From the NCBI GenBank assembly GCA_051658525.1, contig JBOFMT010000043.1, positions 1 through 58,449 of the forward strand: DNA of 58,449 nt, in the 5' to 3' direction. The notes under the pieces are model-generated. The model was not told the origin of the DNA and did not search any database. It saw only the letters and a list, made by a program, of their open reading frames with translations. This DNA comes from JBOFMT01 sp051658525 (lineage in GTDB: Bacteria; Bacillota_I; Bacilli_A; Erysipelotrichales; Erysipelotrichaceae). Both the position numbers and the translations under genes were made by a program. Shown here piece by piece: positions 40,802 to 47,916 of this stretch. How positions within the stretch are numbered: the first letter of the stretch is position 1; each line of letters begins with the position of its first letter.

Positions 40802-41650
40802 ATGGAAAAAATATTGTATGGAGATGTAGTTGCACAAACTTGGAAAGACAAGATTGCAAATACGGTAGGCACTCTTCAACGTGCACCGCATTTGGTCGTT
40901 GTGTTGGTAGGCGATAATGCAGCAAGCCAAACCTACATTCGAAACAAAGAGAAGGCCTGTGCAGTGGTGGGATTCCAAAGTAGTGTGATTCACTTCGCTG
41001 CAACGATTGAACAACAGGAACTTTTAGCTAAAATAGAACAATTGAATCAAGATGATGGGGTGGATGGGATATTAATTCAGTTACCATTACCAAAACATTT
41101 TGATGTGCAACAAGTCATTGAAGCCATTGACCCAAATAAGGATGTGGATGGCTTTCATCCAGTTAACATCGGGAAAAATGTATTGGATCAAAGTGGACTA
41201 GAACCTTGCACTCCAAAAGGTGTGATGAAATTACTCGAATATTATCATATCGACCTCAAAGGAAAGCATGTTGTCATCATTGGTAGAAGCAATATCGTAG
41301 GAAAACCAATTATTCCGATGATGTTAGCACAGGATGCAACTGTAAGTGTTGTACATAGTAAAACACAAAATATCAAAGCGCTAACCAAACAAGCCGATAT
41401 CTTGGTGGTAGCGATAGGACAAGCGAAAATGGTGAAACAGGACTGGATCAAACCGGGGTGTATCATTGTCGATGTGGGGATCAACCGCGACGAAAACCAA
41501 AAACTTTGTGGTGATGTAGACTTAGCTGATGTAGTAGATGTATGTGCTGGTATTACTCCAGTACCAAGAGGTGTTGGACCGATGACCATTGCTATGTTGT
41601 TGGAAAATACGTTACACGCCTACCAAAGGAGAACAAACGATGGACTTTAA
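40802..41650 (+). CDS. folD: Bifunctional methylene-THF dehydrogenase/cyclohydrolase FolD
   Basis: Interconverts methylene-, methenyl- and formyl-tetrahydrofolate in one-carbon metabolism. The 282-aa protein has DGILIQLPLPKHFD, KDVDGFHPVN, GRSNIVGKP and PVPRGVGPMT; the catalytic Lys is in YIRNKEKAC. It starts directly after the dtd stop and overlaps the DUF951 gene by 11 nt. All conserved segments are intact. Confidence 0.96.
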   Translation: MEKILYGDVVAQTWKDKIANTVGTLQRAPHLVVVLVGDNAASQTYIRNKEKACAVVGFQSSVIHFAATIEQQELLAKIEQLNQDDGVDGILIQLPLPKHFDVQQVIEAIDPNKDVDGFHPVNIGKNVLDQSGLEPCTPKGVMKLLEYYHIDLKGKHVVIIGRSNIVGKPIIPMMLAQDATVSVVHSKTQNIKALTKQADILVVAIGQAKMVKQDWIKPGCIIVDVGINRDENQKLCGDVDLADVVDVCAGITPVPRGVGPMTIAMLLENTLHAYQRRTNDGL

Positions 41651-41837
41651 TTTAAATGATATTGTTGAGATGAAAAAAGAGCACCCTTGCCGTAAATCAA
41701 AGCAATGGAAGATCATTCGTATGGGTGCAGATATTCGCATCAAATGCTTGGGGTGTGGGACAAGTGTGTTACTACCCCGTACAAAATTTGAGAAAAGTTT
41801 AAAGAAAATAGTGGAAAAAGCACCAATTGAAGACTAA
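41640..41837 (+). CDS. DUF951 family protein
   Basis: Small protein of unknown function, 65 aa. It has the family pattern FNLNDIVEMKKEHPC, then W-IIRMGADIRIKCLGCG with a CxxC-like pair, and LPRTKFEKSLKK, suggesting an OB-like or zinc-binding fold and nucleic-acid binding (inference). The ATG at 41640 with AAAGGAG lies inside folD. In many Bacillota this gene is next to ychF, as here, and a link to translation is possible. Confidence 0.88.
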   Translation: MDFNLNDIVEMKKEHPCRKSKQWKIIRMGADIRIKCLGCGTSVLLPRTKFEKSLKKIVEKAPIED

Positions 41838-41897
41838 CGATTGATTATTTTATCGTTGTTGGGTACACTATATAAGATTAGAGGAGAAATATAACTT

Positions 41898-42998
41898 ATG
41901 CCATTAACAGCTGGAATTGTTGGTTTACCAAACGTTGGAAAATCAACCTTATTTAACGCAATTACAAAAAGCCAAGTGGAAGCTGCCAATTATCCATTTG
42001 CAACGATTCAACCAAACGTCGGTGTTGTTGAAGTACCAGATTCAAGAGTTGACCGTTTATGCGAATTGTTGGTACCAAAGAAAACAATCTATACAACTTT
42101 TGAATTTACTGATATTGCCGGTCTTGTAAAGGGAGCGAGCAAAGGAGAAGGATTGGGGAACCAATTCTTATCTAATATTCGTGAATGTGATGCAATTTGT
42201 CACGTTGTACGTTGTTTTGCAAATGATGACATCACTCACGTTGAGGGAAGTGTTGATCCGATTCGTGATATTGAAATCATCAACCTAGAGTTGATTCTTG
42301 CCGATTTACAATCTGCAGAAAAACGTTTGGACCGCGTAGGTCGTAAAGCCCAAGTCAAAGACAAAGAGGCACAAGCAGAAGCTGCTGTATTGACGAAAAT
42401 TGTTGAAGCATTGAAAGAAGGAAGACCTGCACGTTCGGTAGATCTATACAAAGAAGAACTTGTCATCATTCAAACGATGAACTTCCTAACAATCAAGCCA
42501 ATGATCTATGTAGCTAATTTAAGTGAAGAAGAAATTATGGAACCAGAAGCGAATGCGAACTTCCAACGTGTAGTTGCTTTTGCAGAAGCAGAACATAATG
42601 TTGTCGTACCAGTATGTGCTAAAATCGAAGAAGAATTATCTTCATTAGAGAAAGAAGAAAAAGAAGTATTCCTAGAAGAATTAGGAATTGCTGAAAGTGG
42701 ATTGGAACGTGTGATCAAAGAAGCGTACCATATTCTTGATCTATGCACTTACTTTACTGCAGGTGTACAAGAAGTTCGTGCTTGGACATTCCAACGTGGA
42801 ATGAGTGCTCCAGAATGTGCTGGAATTATCCATACAGATTTCCAAAAAGGATTTATTCGTGCAGAAACATTCTCTTTTGCTGATATTGATGCATTGGGAA
42901 GTGAACAAGCCGTGAAGGATGCTGGGAAATGGCGTTTGGAAGGAAAAGAATATCGCGTAGCAGACGGAGATGTATTGCACTTCCGTTTCAACGTATAA
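41898..42998 (+). CDS. ychF: Redox-regulated ATPase YchF (Obg-HflX family)
   Basis: Obg-family P-loop protein that prefers ATP and binds the ribosome; linked to stress and translation control. The 366-aa length is typical. It has GLPNVGKSTLFNAIT (Walker A), DIAGLVKGASKGEGLG, a helical insertion (about 130-200), and a C-terminal TGS domain (TWTFQRGMSAPECAGIIHTDFQ). The G4 region reads YVANLSEEE, the non-NKxD form typical of ATP-preferring YchF. It ends at a bidirectional terminator. Confidence 0.97.
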   Translation: MPLTAGIVGLPNVGKSTLFNAITKSQVEAANYPFATIQPNVGVVEVPDSRVDRLCELLVPKKTIYTTFEFTDIAGLVKGASKGEGLGNQFLSNIRECDAICHVVRCFANDDITHVEGSVDPIRDIEIINLELILADLQSAEKRLDRVGRKAQVKDKEAQAEAAVLTKIVEALKEGRPARSVDLYKEELVIIQTMNFLTIKPMIYVANLSEEEIMEPEANANFQRVVAFAEAEHNVVVPVCAKIEEELSSLEKEEKEVFLEELGIAESGLERVIKEAYHILDLCTYFTAGVQEVRAWTFQRGMSAPECAGIIHTDFQKGFIRAETFSFADIDALGSEQAVKDAGKWRLEGKEYRVADGDVLHFRFNV

Positions 42999-43002
42999 TA
43001 CA

Positions 43003-43038
43003 AAAAAAAGTCGTTGCAAAAGTGCAACGGCTTTTTTA
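43003..43038. terminator. Bidirectional terminator between ychF and CaCA gene
   Basis: AAAAAGTCGTTGCA (43005-43018), loop AAAG, TGCAACGGCTTTTT (43023-43036), one G-U pair, with A run and T run on either side. Confidence 0.85.
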
Positions 43039-43989
43039 TACGATTAAGAAAAATAGATAACAAGATAGAACGCCAATTCCAGATAGAATTGAAATCCATG
43101 CATAGCGTTTGCGACCTAGTAATACAAGTGTTAGTGGAGTTGCTAGTGCACCAAAGAAGAGTAAGTTTAACGTGTTCACATCAGAAAACAAATAAATACT
43201 TCCCCCTACATACAAAACATCAGCAATACACAAAACTAAAAAGTTAAATAGATTACTTCCTAAGATACTACCAATAGCAACATTGAAGTTCTTCATACGA
43301 ATCAAAGAAATGGAACTTGTTACTTCTGGTAGTGAAGTGGCAATCCCCAAGAAGATTGCACCGGCCATACCTGCACCTAGATTTAAATCGATACTAATCA
43401 AATCAGTGAAGTAGGTAATGAGAATCGATGATACAACCAAAGCAAGTGAAGTCAGAGCAAAACGGATTCCAATTTGTTTCACACTTAAGCTGCACGCAAT
43501 TTCTGCTTCACTATCTTCAGCTTCCATAGTATCATTGGCCATTACTTTAACCCCAATCACATAGATTCCAAAGATGAAGAAGGATAACATCGTGATGTGA
43601 AAGATACTTCCTTGAAACAACCCAAAGACGTTAAGAAACATCATTCCATAAATCGCAACTAATAAATAGGTTGTCGTAGTGTGTGAACTAGCGATACGAG
43701 CTTTCTGAAACGCTTTGAAACTAAGACAGAGCAATACAGCTAAGACTGCTAAATTGAAAAGGTTACTACCCAAGATATTCCCGATGGACAAGCCGGGTTG
43801 ATCCAACCAAAGGGTTGCACAAATTGTGGTTAGTAACTCTGGTAGTGATGTTACTGCTGATAATAAGATACCACCGATAAAAGCACCAGAAATATCGGTT
43901 TTCTTATCCAATAAGTCGACATACTTTGCCGCTTGCATGGACAATCCTACGACAAGAACTGCCGTAAGTGCATAAGCGAAATAAATCAT
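43036..43989 (-). CDS. CaCA-family cation exchanger, probably Mn(II)/Ca(II) exporter
   Basis: Membrane exchanger of 317 aa in the YrbG-like group. It has the two inverted alpha repeats: GGILLSAVTSLPELLTTI with GNILGSNLFNLAVL, and GAIFLGIATSLPEVTSSIS with GSILGSNLFNFLVL, in about ten helices with a central acidic loop. Because a yybP-ykoY type Mn riboswitch precedes it, I infer Mn export; sequence alone fits Ca(II) or Na(I)/Ca(II) exchange. The start is preceded by AGGAGG. Confidence 0.88.
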   Translation of the reverse strand: MIYFAYALTAVLVVGLSMQAAKYVDLLDKKTDISGAFIGGILLSAVTSLPELLTTICATLWLDQPGLSIGNILGSNLFNLAVLAVLLCLSFKAFQKARIASSHTTTTYLLVAIYGMMFLNVFGLFQGSIFHITMLSFFIFGIYVIGVKVMANDTMEAEDSEAEIACSLSVKQIGIRFALTSLALVVSSILITYFTDLISIDLNLGAGMAGAIFLGIATSLPEVTSSISLIRMKNFNVAIGSILGSNLFNFLVLCIADVLYVGGSIYLFSDVNTLNLLFFGALATPLTLVLLGRKRYAWISILSGIGVLSCYLFFLIV

Positions 43990-44020
43990 ACGTTCCTCCT
44001 AAAATGCTGTCAAGAAAGAA

Positions 44021-44151
44021 AAAAAAACGAGGCACATAGACACATCAAAAAGATGGTCTATGAGTCTCGTTATTTAAAGTAATGCCAGGTGATTCACCAT
44101 GATGTTGACATTACTACAAAGAGTTTGCTAACTACTCCCTCATTGACAGGT
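44021..44151 (-). ncRNA. yybP-ykoY (Mn) riboswitch with terminator
   Basis: Read on the minus strand, the leader has GGGAGTAG, AGCAAA, GTAATG-TCAACA...CACCTGGCATTAC and so the conserved L1 and L3 loops of the yybP-ykoY aptamer, with GTAATG/CATTAC closing a helix. Downstream a long terminator stem (ACGAG...CTCGT around 44067-44027) ends in a run of T. In this class Mn binding normally stabilises the aptamer and prevents termination, so the exchanger should be made when Mn is high. Confidence 0.87.
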
Positions 44152-44157
44152 AGGTAT

Positions 44158-44186
44158 AGTATAGCATTTTCCAACACTAAGGACAA
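44158..44186 (-). promoter_or_regulatory. Promoter of the Mn-riboswitch/CaCA transcript
   Basis: On the minus strand TTGTCC (44186-44181), 17-nt spacer, TATACT (44163-44158), with TGC before the -10. It begins right after the terminator of the upstream gene. Confidence 0.75.
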
Positions 44187-44210
44187 TAAAAAAATCCCAA
44201 AAGGGATTAG
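44187..44210 (-). terminator. Terminator after the corrinoid adenosyltransferase gene
   Basis: On the minus strand AATCCC, loop TTTT, GGGATT, followed by T7. Confidence 0.75.
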
Positions 44211-44725
44211 TATTCAATGCTCTCTCTTGCAGCAATACCTTGTTCAAATGGATGCTTTAGGGCATCAAATTGCGTGTAATAATCAGCCAGTGCTACGAGG
44301 GAGTCATCGGGATTACGACCGGTAAGTACGACCTCCAAGTGAGTTGGTTTGTTTTTTAAAAACGTTACCACAGTATCCAAAGGGATGATGTCTAAATTAA
44401 TTGCATCAATGAGTTCATCGAGAATCAACAACGAATAGGCTGGTGCTGCTGCAATGACTTCTTGAAACAAAGCCATTTCTTTTTGTTTGGTTTGCGTTTG
44501 AAGTTCAGGATCCATAAAAGGAAAAAATCCTTCAACCCGTGCTGTTTTAATAATGGTCACATTGGGATCTTTCGAAAAGTACTGTACTTCTCCACTTTTG
44601 AAGTTTTTAAGAAATTGTGTTACGAGTATTTTTTTACCATAAAAGGAATGACGTGCAACCAAGCCAAAAGCTGCCGTTGATTTTCCTTTCCCAAAGCCGC
44701 AATATAAATGTATAAGTCCGTCCAT
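44207..44725 (-). CDS. Corrinoid adenosyltransferase (CobA/BtuR/CobO type)
   Basis: Transfers the adenosyl group of ATP to cob(I)alamin or its precursors. The 172-aa protein has the N-terminal P-loop GFGKGKSTAAFG, the segment VTQFLKNFKSGEV, and LLILDELIDAINLDII, the family Walker B region. The ATG at 44725 follows AGAGGTG; the longer frame contains no site. No other cobalamin genes are near, so it probably acts on imported corrinoids for B12-dependent enzymes elsewhere in the genome. Confidence 0.9.
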   Translation of the reverse strand: MDGLIHLYCGFGKGKSTAAFGLVARHSFYGKKILVTQFLKNFKSGEVQYFSKDPNVTIIKTARVEGFFPFMDPELQTQTKQKEMALFQEVIAAAPAYSLLILDELIDAINLDIIPLDTVVTFLKNKPTHLEVVLTGRNPDDSLVALADYYTQFDALKHPFEQGIAARESIEY

Positions 44726-44781
44726 AGTTTCACCTCTAGCAATACAATACGGGAAACAAGCATAAAATGCTAGTATTTTGA

Positions 44782-44813
44782 TAAAAAAACACAAGGGAGA
44801 TCCCTTGTGTTAT
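44782..44813 (-). terminator. Terminator after nhaC
   Basis: On the minus strand AACACAAGGGA (44811-44801) pairs with TCCCTTGTGTT (44798-44788), followed by a T run. The nhaC stop lies inside. Confidence 0.8.
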
Positions 44814-46309
44814 GCTTTGCGTTCTTCAATGGTTAAAACAAATTTTATTGCCAATAAACTAATGCAGAAGATGGAAAATACTACGATGAGTGAAATGGCT
44901 AAGTTGTTCGTAAACCCTGCTACAATAAATCCGATGATTGAGATAATCGCGCAGAAGATAGAATAAGGAAGCTGACTCATAACGTGAGAAATCAAATCGC
45001 ATTTTGCTCCAGTGGCAGAAAGGATGGTTGTGTCGGAAATTGGAGAACAGTGATCTCCAAAGACAGCACCAGCCAGTACCGCTGCCAGGCAAACTAGAAT
45101 TAAGCTTGGTTGTAAACTCATTGCAATTTGAGCTCCAATCGGAAGCATCAAACCAAATGTTCCCCAGCTCGTTCCTGTAGATAAGGCCATAACCCCAGAA
45201 ACTAAGAACAGTAAAGCGGGTAAGAAACCAGCATTAAAGTTCATCGAACTCAAGAGATGAGCCAAATAATTACCAGTACCGATACCAGCAATCAAATCAA
45301 CCAGAGTCCAAGCAAAGATAAGAATCGTTACCGCTGGTAACATCGATTTAAATCCATGAACCAAAGGCTCTTTGTAGCCAAGGCCACTTTGACGGTAGTT
45401 GAGTAAGGTAAAGCCTAAGGAAACAACGGCTCCAGTAAATAAGGAAAGGTTAGTATTGGCTTCTTCTAACATTAAGAAAATATTAAATTCACCAACAGCT
45501 TGATAACCGGTAAAGAAAATCATACCAACAGTAACTAAAATCAAAAATAAAATTGGTAGCAGTAAGTCTTTCGGTTTTGCGGACAATTTTGTTTCGTTTT
45601 CCTCCACAAACTCGGGAATGGCAGCTTCAAAGGCACGCATTTGTCCGAAATTGATATTGAATACAATCGTGGCGAAGACCATCATCAAACTAATGATGGC
45701 ATAAAAGTTAAATGGAATGATATTTAAAAAGCCTACCAATCCACTCGCTTGAATGTCAAAGGTAATAAAAATACTTGAAATCAAAGCAATGATATAAGCA
45801 CCCCAAGATGAAATCGGAGAAATAACGCAAACAGGTGCAGAAGTTGAATCGATGATATAGGCTAGCTTCTCTCTTGAAACGCCATAATGATCACTTAGTG
45901 GACGGGCAATTTCCCCAACCGTAAGCGCATTGAAGTAGTCATCAATGAAAATTACAATCCCTAACACAAAAGCAATCAACTGTGCAGCTACGCGATTTTT
46001 CACGTGTTTTTTCGCCCAAGAAGCAAAAGCTCGGGTTCCACCCATGGTGGAAATATAACTGGTAATAATACCTAGTAAAAATAAGAAGCCCATCAAATAT
46101 AAATTTGATAAGTTCCACGCTCCATCGACGTAGAAAATATTGACTACAACGCGGACAATACTCTCCAGTGCTAACAATGGATTTAAATTGTGCAACAACA
46201 ATGCTGCCGCTATAATACCGACAGAAATGGAGCCCAATACTTTTTTTGAAAATAAGACCATCCCAATGACAAGTAGGGGTGGAATTAATGAATAAATTGA
46301 ATCAATCAT
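44810..46309 (-). CDS. Na+/H+ antiporter NhaC family protein
   Basis: Membrane antiporter of 499 aa with about 12-13 helices. Family segments include FIDDYFNALTVG, SAPVCVISPISSWGAYI and GDHCSPISDTTILSATGAKCD. Some NhaC relatives carry organic exchange pairs such as malate/lactate or amino acids, so the substrate is not fixed. The ATG at 46309 has GGAGG 6 nt upstream; the TTG two codons before is rejected. The promoter contains a 16-bp palindrome. Confidence 0.88.
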   Translation of the reverse strand: MIDSIYSLIPPLLVIGMVLFSKKVLGSISVGIIAAALLLHNLNPLLALESIVRVVVNIFYVDGAWNLSNLYLMGFLFLLGIITSYISTMGGTRAFASWAKKHVKNRVAAQLIAFVLGIVIFIDDYFNALTVGEIARPLSDHYGVSREKLAYIIDSTSAPVCVISPISSWGAYIIALISSIFITFDIQASGLVGFLNIIPFNFYAIISLMMVFATIVFNINFGQMRAFEAAIPEFVEENETKLSAKPKDLLLPILFLILVTVGMIFFTGYQAVGEFNIFLMLEEANTNLSLFTGAVVSLGFTLLNYRQSGLGYKEPLVHGFKSMLPAVTILIFAWTLVDLIAGIGTGNYLAHLLSSMNFNAGFLPALLFLVSGVMALSTGTSWGTFGLMLPIGAQIAMSLQPSLILVCLAAVLAGAVFGDHCSPISDTTILSATGAKCDLISHVMSQLPYSIFCAIISIIGFIVAGFTNNLAISLIVVFSIFCISLLAIKFVLTIEERKA

Positions 46310-46323
46310 AAACAACCTCCAAG

Positions 46324-46339
46324 GTTATAATATTATAAC
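46324..46339. promoter_or_regulatory. 16-bp palindrome over the nhaC -10 box
   Basis: GTTATAATATTATAAC is a perfect palindrome containing the minus-strand TATAAT (46337-46332). Its arms equal those of the palindrome at 22819-22838. It is near, but one base short of, a PerR-type 7-1-7 box. Confidence 0.4.
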
Positions 46340-46360
46340 AAAATTAGATAGGAACGTTAA
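46332..46360 (-). promoter_or_regulatory. Promoter of nhaC
   Basis: On the minus strand TTAACG (46360-46355), 17-nt spacer, TATAAT (46337-46332). Confidence 0.6.
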
Positions 46361-46495
46361 CTCTTTTTTATCGTAAGATTATGGGAAGAACATCCATTAT
46401 CAACAAATTATTTAGAAGCATGAATGAAGCCATAATCAATAAGGGAAAACCCGACGATGCTAGGGGAGCTTTCGTACGCTTTTAATGATGAAAAA

Positions 46496-46524
46496 TTGAT
46501 ATTTTAACAGTTTAATGATAGAAT
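46496..46524 (+). promoter_or_regulatory. Promoter of darA
   Basis: TTGATA (46496-46501), 17-nt spacer, TAGAAT (46519-46524). The gene starts 30 nt downstream. Confidence 0.7.
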
Positions 46525-46553
46525 GACAGTATACCATAAGGAGGGATTTTATC

Positions 46554-46877
46554 GTGAAATTATTATTGGCCATTATGTCAAACGATGATAGTCCGGCAGT
46601 ATCCAGTGCACTTACCAAAGCAAATTTCCAGGTAACGCGTCTAGCAACGACCGGCGGATTTTTACGAGCTGGAAATACAACCTTGATTGTAGGGGTAGAT
46701 GACGATCAAGTAGATAATGCAATCGAAGTGATTGGGGAGTTCTCGAAACGACGTACCGAAGTTGTTCCTTCATCAGCTTCCTATGATATTGGACGCTTTG
46801 CTTCGTTCCCTGTTGAAGTGCAAGTCGGTGGAGCTACCGTATTTGTAATCGACGTAGAAAAATTTATCAAACTATAA
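46554..46877 (+). CDS. darA: Cyclic-di-AMP receptor DarA (PstA)
   Basis: P-II-like signalling protein that binds cyclic di-AMP. The 107-aa protein starts MKLLLAIMSNDDSPAVSSAL and has the ligand-binding segments TRLATTGGFLRAGNTTL and GGATVFVID typical of the CdAMP_rec family. The start is GTG at 46554 with AAGGAGGG upstream. It is often between tmk and holB in relatives, but stands alone here. Its downstream target is unknown. Confidence 0.93.
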   Translation: MKLLLAIMSNDDSPAVSSALTKANFQVTRLATTGGFLRAGNTTLIVGVDDDQVDNAIEVIGEFSKRRTEVVPSSASYDIGRFASFPVEVQVGGATVFVIDVEKFIKL

Positions 46878-46879
46878 AA

Positions 46880-46910
46880 AAATCTCACATGTAATGTGAG
46901 ACTTTTTTTT
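46880..46910. terminator. Bidirectional terminator between darA and the PfkB-type gene
   Basis: TCTCACAT (46883-46890), loop GTA, ATGTGAGA (46894-46901), A run before and T run after. Confidence 0.8.
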
Positions 46911-47688
46911 ACTCAGGTTGCTTCGCTTTGGTAAAACTAGTTGCATAGCTAGCTGCATATTGCAGCGCTTCCAAGCAATCACCTTGATTTGCTAACTTCG
47001 CCATAAAGGCACCACTAAAGGCATCTCCACTTCCAATTACATCATGAGAAAAAGTAGGTATAGCATGTTCTCCTTGCAAGTTTTTGATGCGGTACTGAAT
47101 TGGGTGTTTGCCATGCGTTAAGATAACGAAGTCGAGTGCTTGTGTAGACGCAAAAAACGCTTCGGTGGTGGATGTTAAATCGCTAGCACTTAGGATACAC
47201 CCACTTAAAAAGGGAAGCATATTTGGAGTTGGTTGTACTCCATTATAAATAACACGACTCGTTTGAGATAATTTTTCAAGCAGAACGACACTCGTAATAT
47301 CGGTAATGATATAGGAACAAGTCTTTAAGTGTTTCAAGGGTAAAAAGTCACTGTCTTGAAATAAAAAGTGTTCATCGATGTTACAACTCTTCTTATTTAG
47401 GGAAGTGTACTGGGTAAACATCGGGGTACGGTAGGGAACCCGTTTATCGAAAACGATGATCAAACATTTTTTTAAATGCGTGATGAGTTCTTCCGCGAAG
47501 CCGTCGTTTCCAAAAATAGAGACAAACATATTGGTTTGGCTGTTACGAGCGCAATGTTCACTTACATTTCGCATAGAACCACCATGTGTAAAATGATGGG
47601 TTACCTTGTTGCAACCATCTGATTCAAGGGAACCTACAATTGTTTGGTCAATGAGACTAGAGCCGACAATACCAATGGTATCTAACAT
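46909..47688 (-). CDS. PfkB-family carbohydrate kinase, short form
   Basis: ATP-dependent sugar or nucleoside kinase, 259 aa against the usual 300-320. The N-terminal motif GGSMRNVSEHCAR is a weak form of the family Gly-Gly signature; the second signature is DVIGSGDAFSGAFM, with the catalytic Asp. The central lid region is reduced. A GGAGG site precedes the ATG, and codon use looks like that of its neighbours. Substrate unknown; the neighbours give no clue. The shorter length could reflect divergence of a functional gene. Confidence 0.8.
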   Translation of the reverse strand: MLDTIGIVGSSLIDQTIVGSLESDGCNKVTHHFTHGGSMRNVSEHCARNSQTNMFVSIFGNDGFAEELITHLKKCLIIVFDKRVPYRTPMFTQYTSLNKKSCNIDEHFLFQDSDFLPLKHLKTCSYIITDITSVVLLEKLSQTSRVIYNGVQPTPNMLPFLSGCILSASDLTSTTEAFFASTQALDFVILTHGKHPIQYRIKNLQGEHAIPTFSHDVIGSGDAFSGAFMAKLANQGDCLEALQYAASYATSFTKAKQPE

Positions 47689-47867
47689 AATATACCTCCA
47701 TATTTTTCTTACATCATACCAAAGCTAAACGGGAAAAGAAAGTGAAAAAAACATAATTATCACATTGAAAATAAGAAAGAAAAACAACATCCTTTCACGA
47801 TTAATTTCATAAAATAAACATTGAAAAAAAATTTTGATTATGCTTTGTTGTATCTAGAGAAATGATG

Positions 47868-47897
47868 TTGTAAAGTAAAGCATATGACCCATATGAT
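47868..47897 (+). promoter_or_regulatory. Candidate promoter of nrdDG
   Basis: TTGTAA (47868-47873), 18-nt spacer, TATGAT (47892-47897). Confidence 0.5.
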
Positions 47898-47916
47898 ATA
47901 AGGAAGGATGAAGTAC

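Noticed and set aside
45998..46014. CACGTG-centred sequence resembling a parS core
   Set aside because: Flanks (TTTTT and TTTTT) do not match the TGTTTCACGTGAAACA palindrome and it lies inside nhaC.
46324..46339. PerR box
   Set aside because: The PerR consensus has arms separated by one base (7-1-7); this palindrome is 7-0-7, and the -10 box explains most of it.
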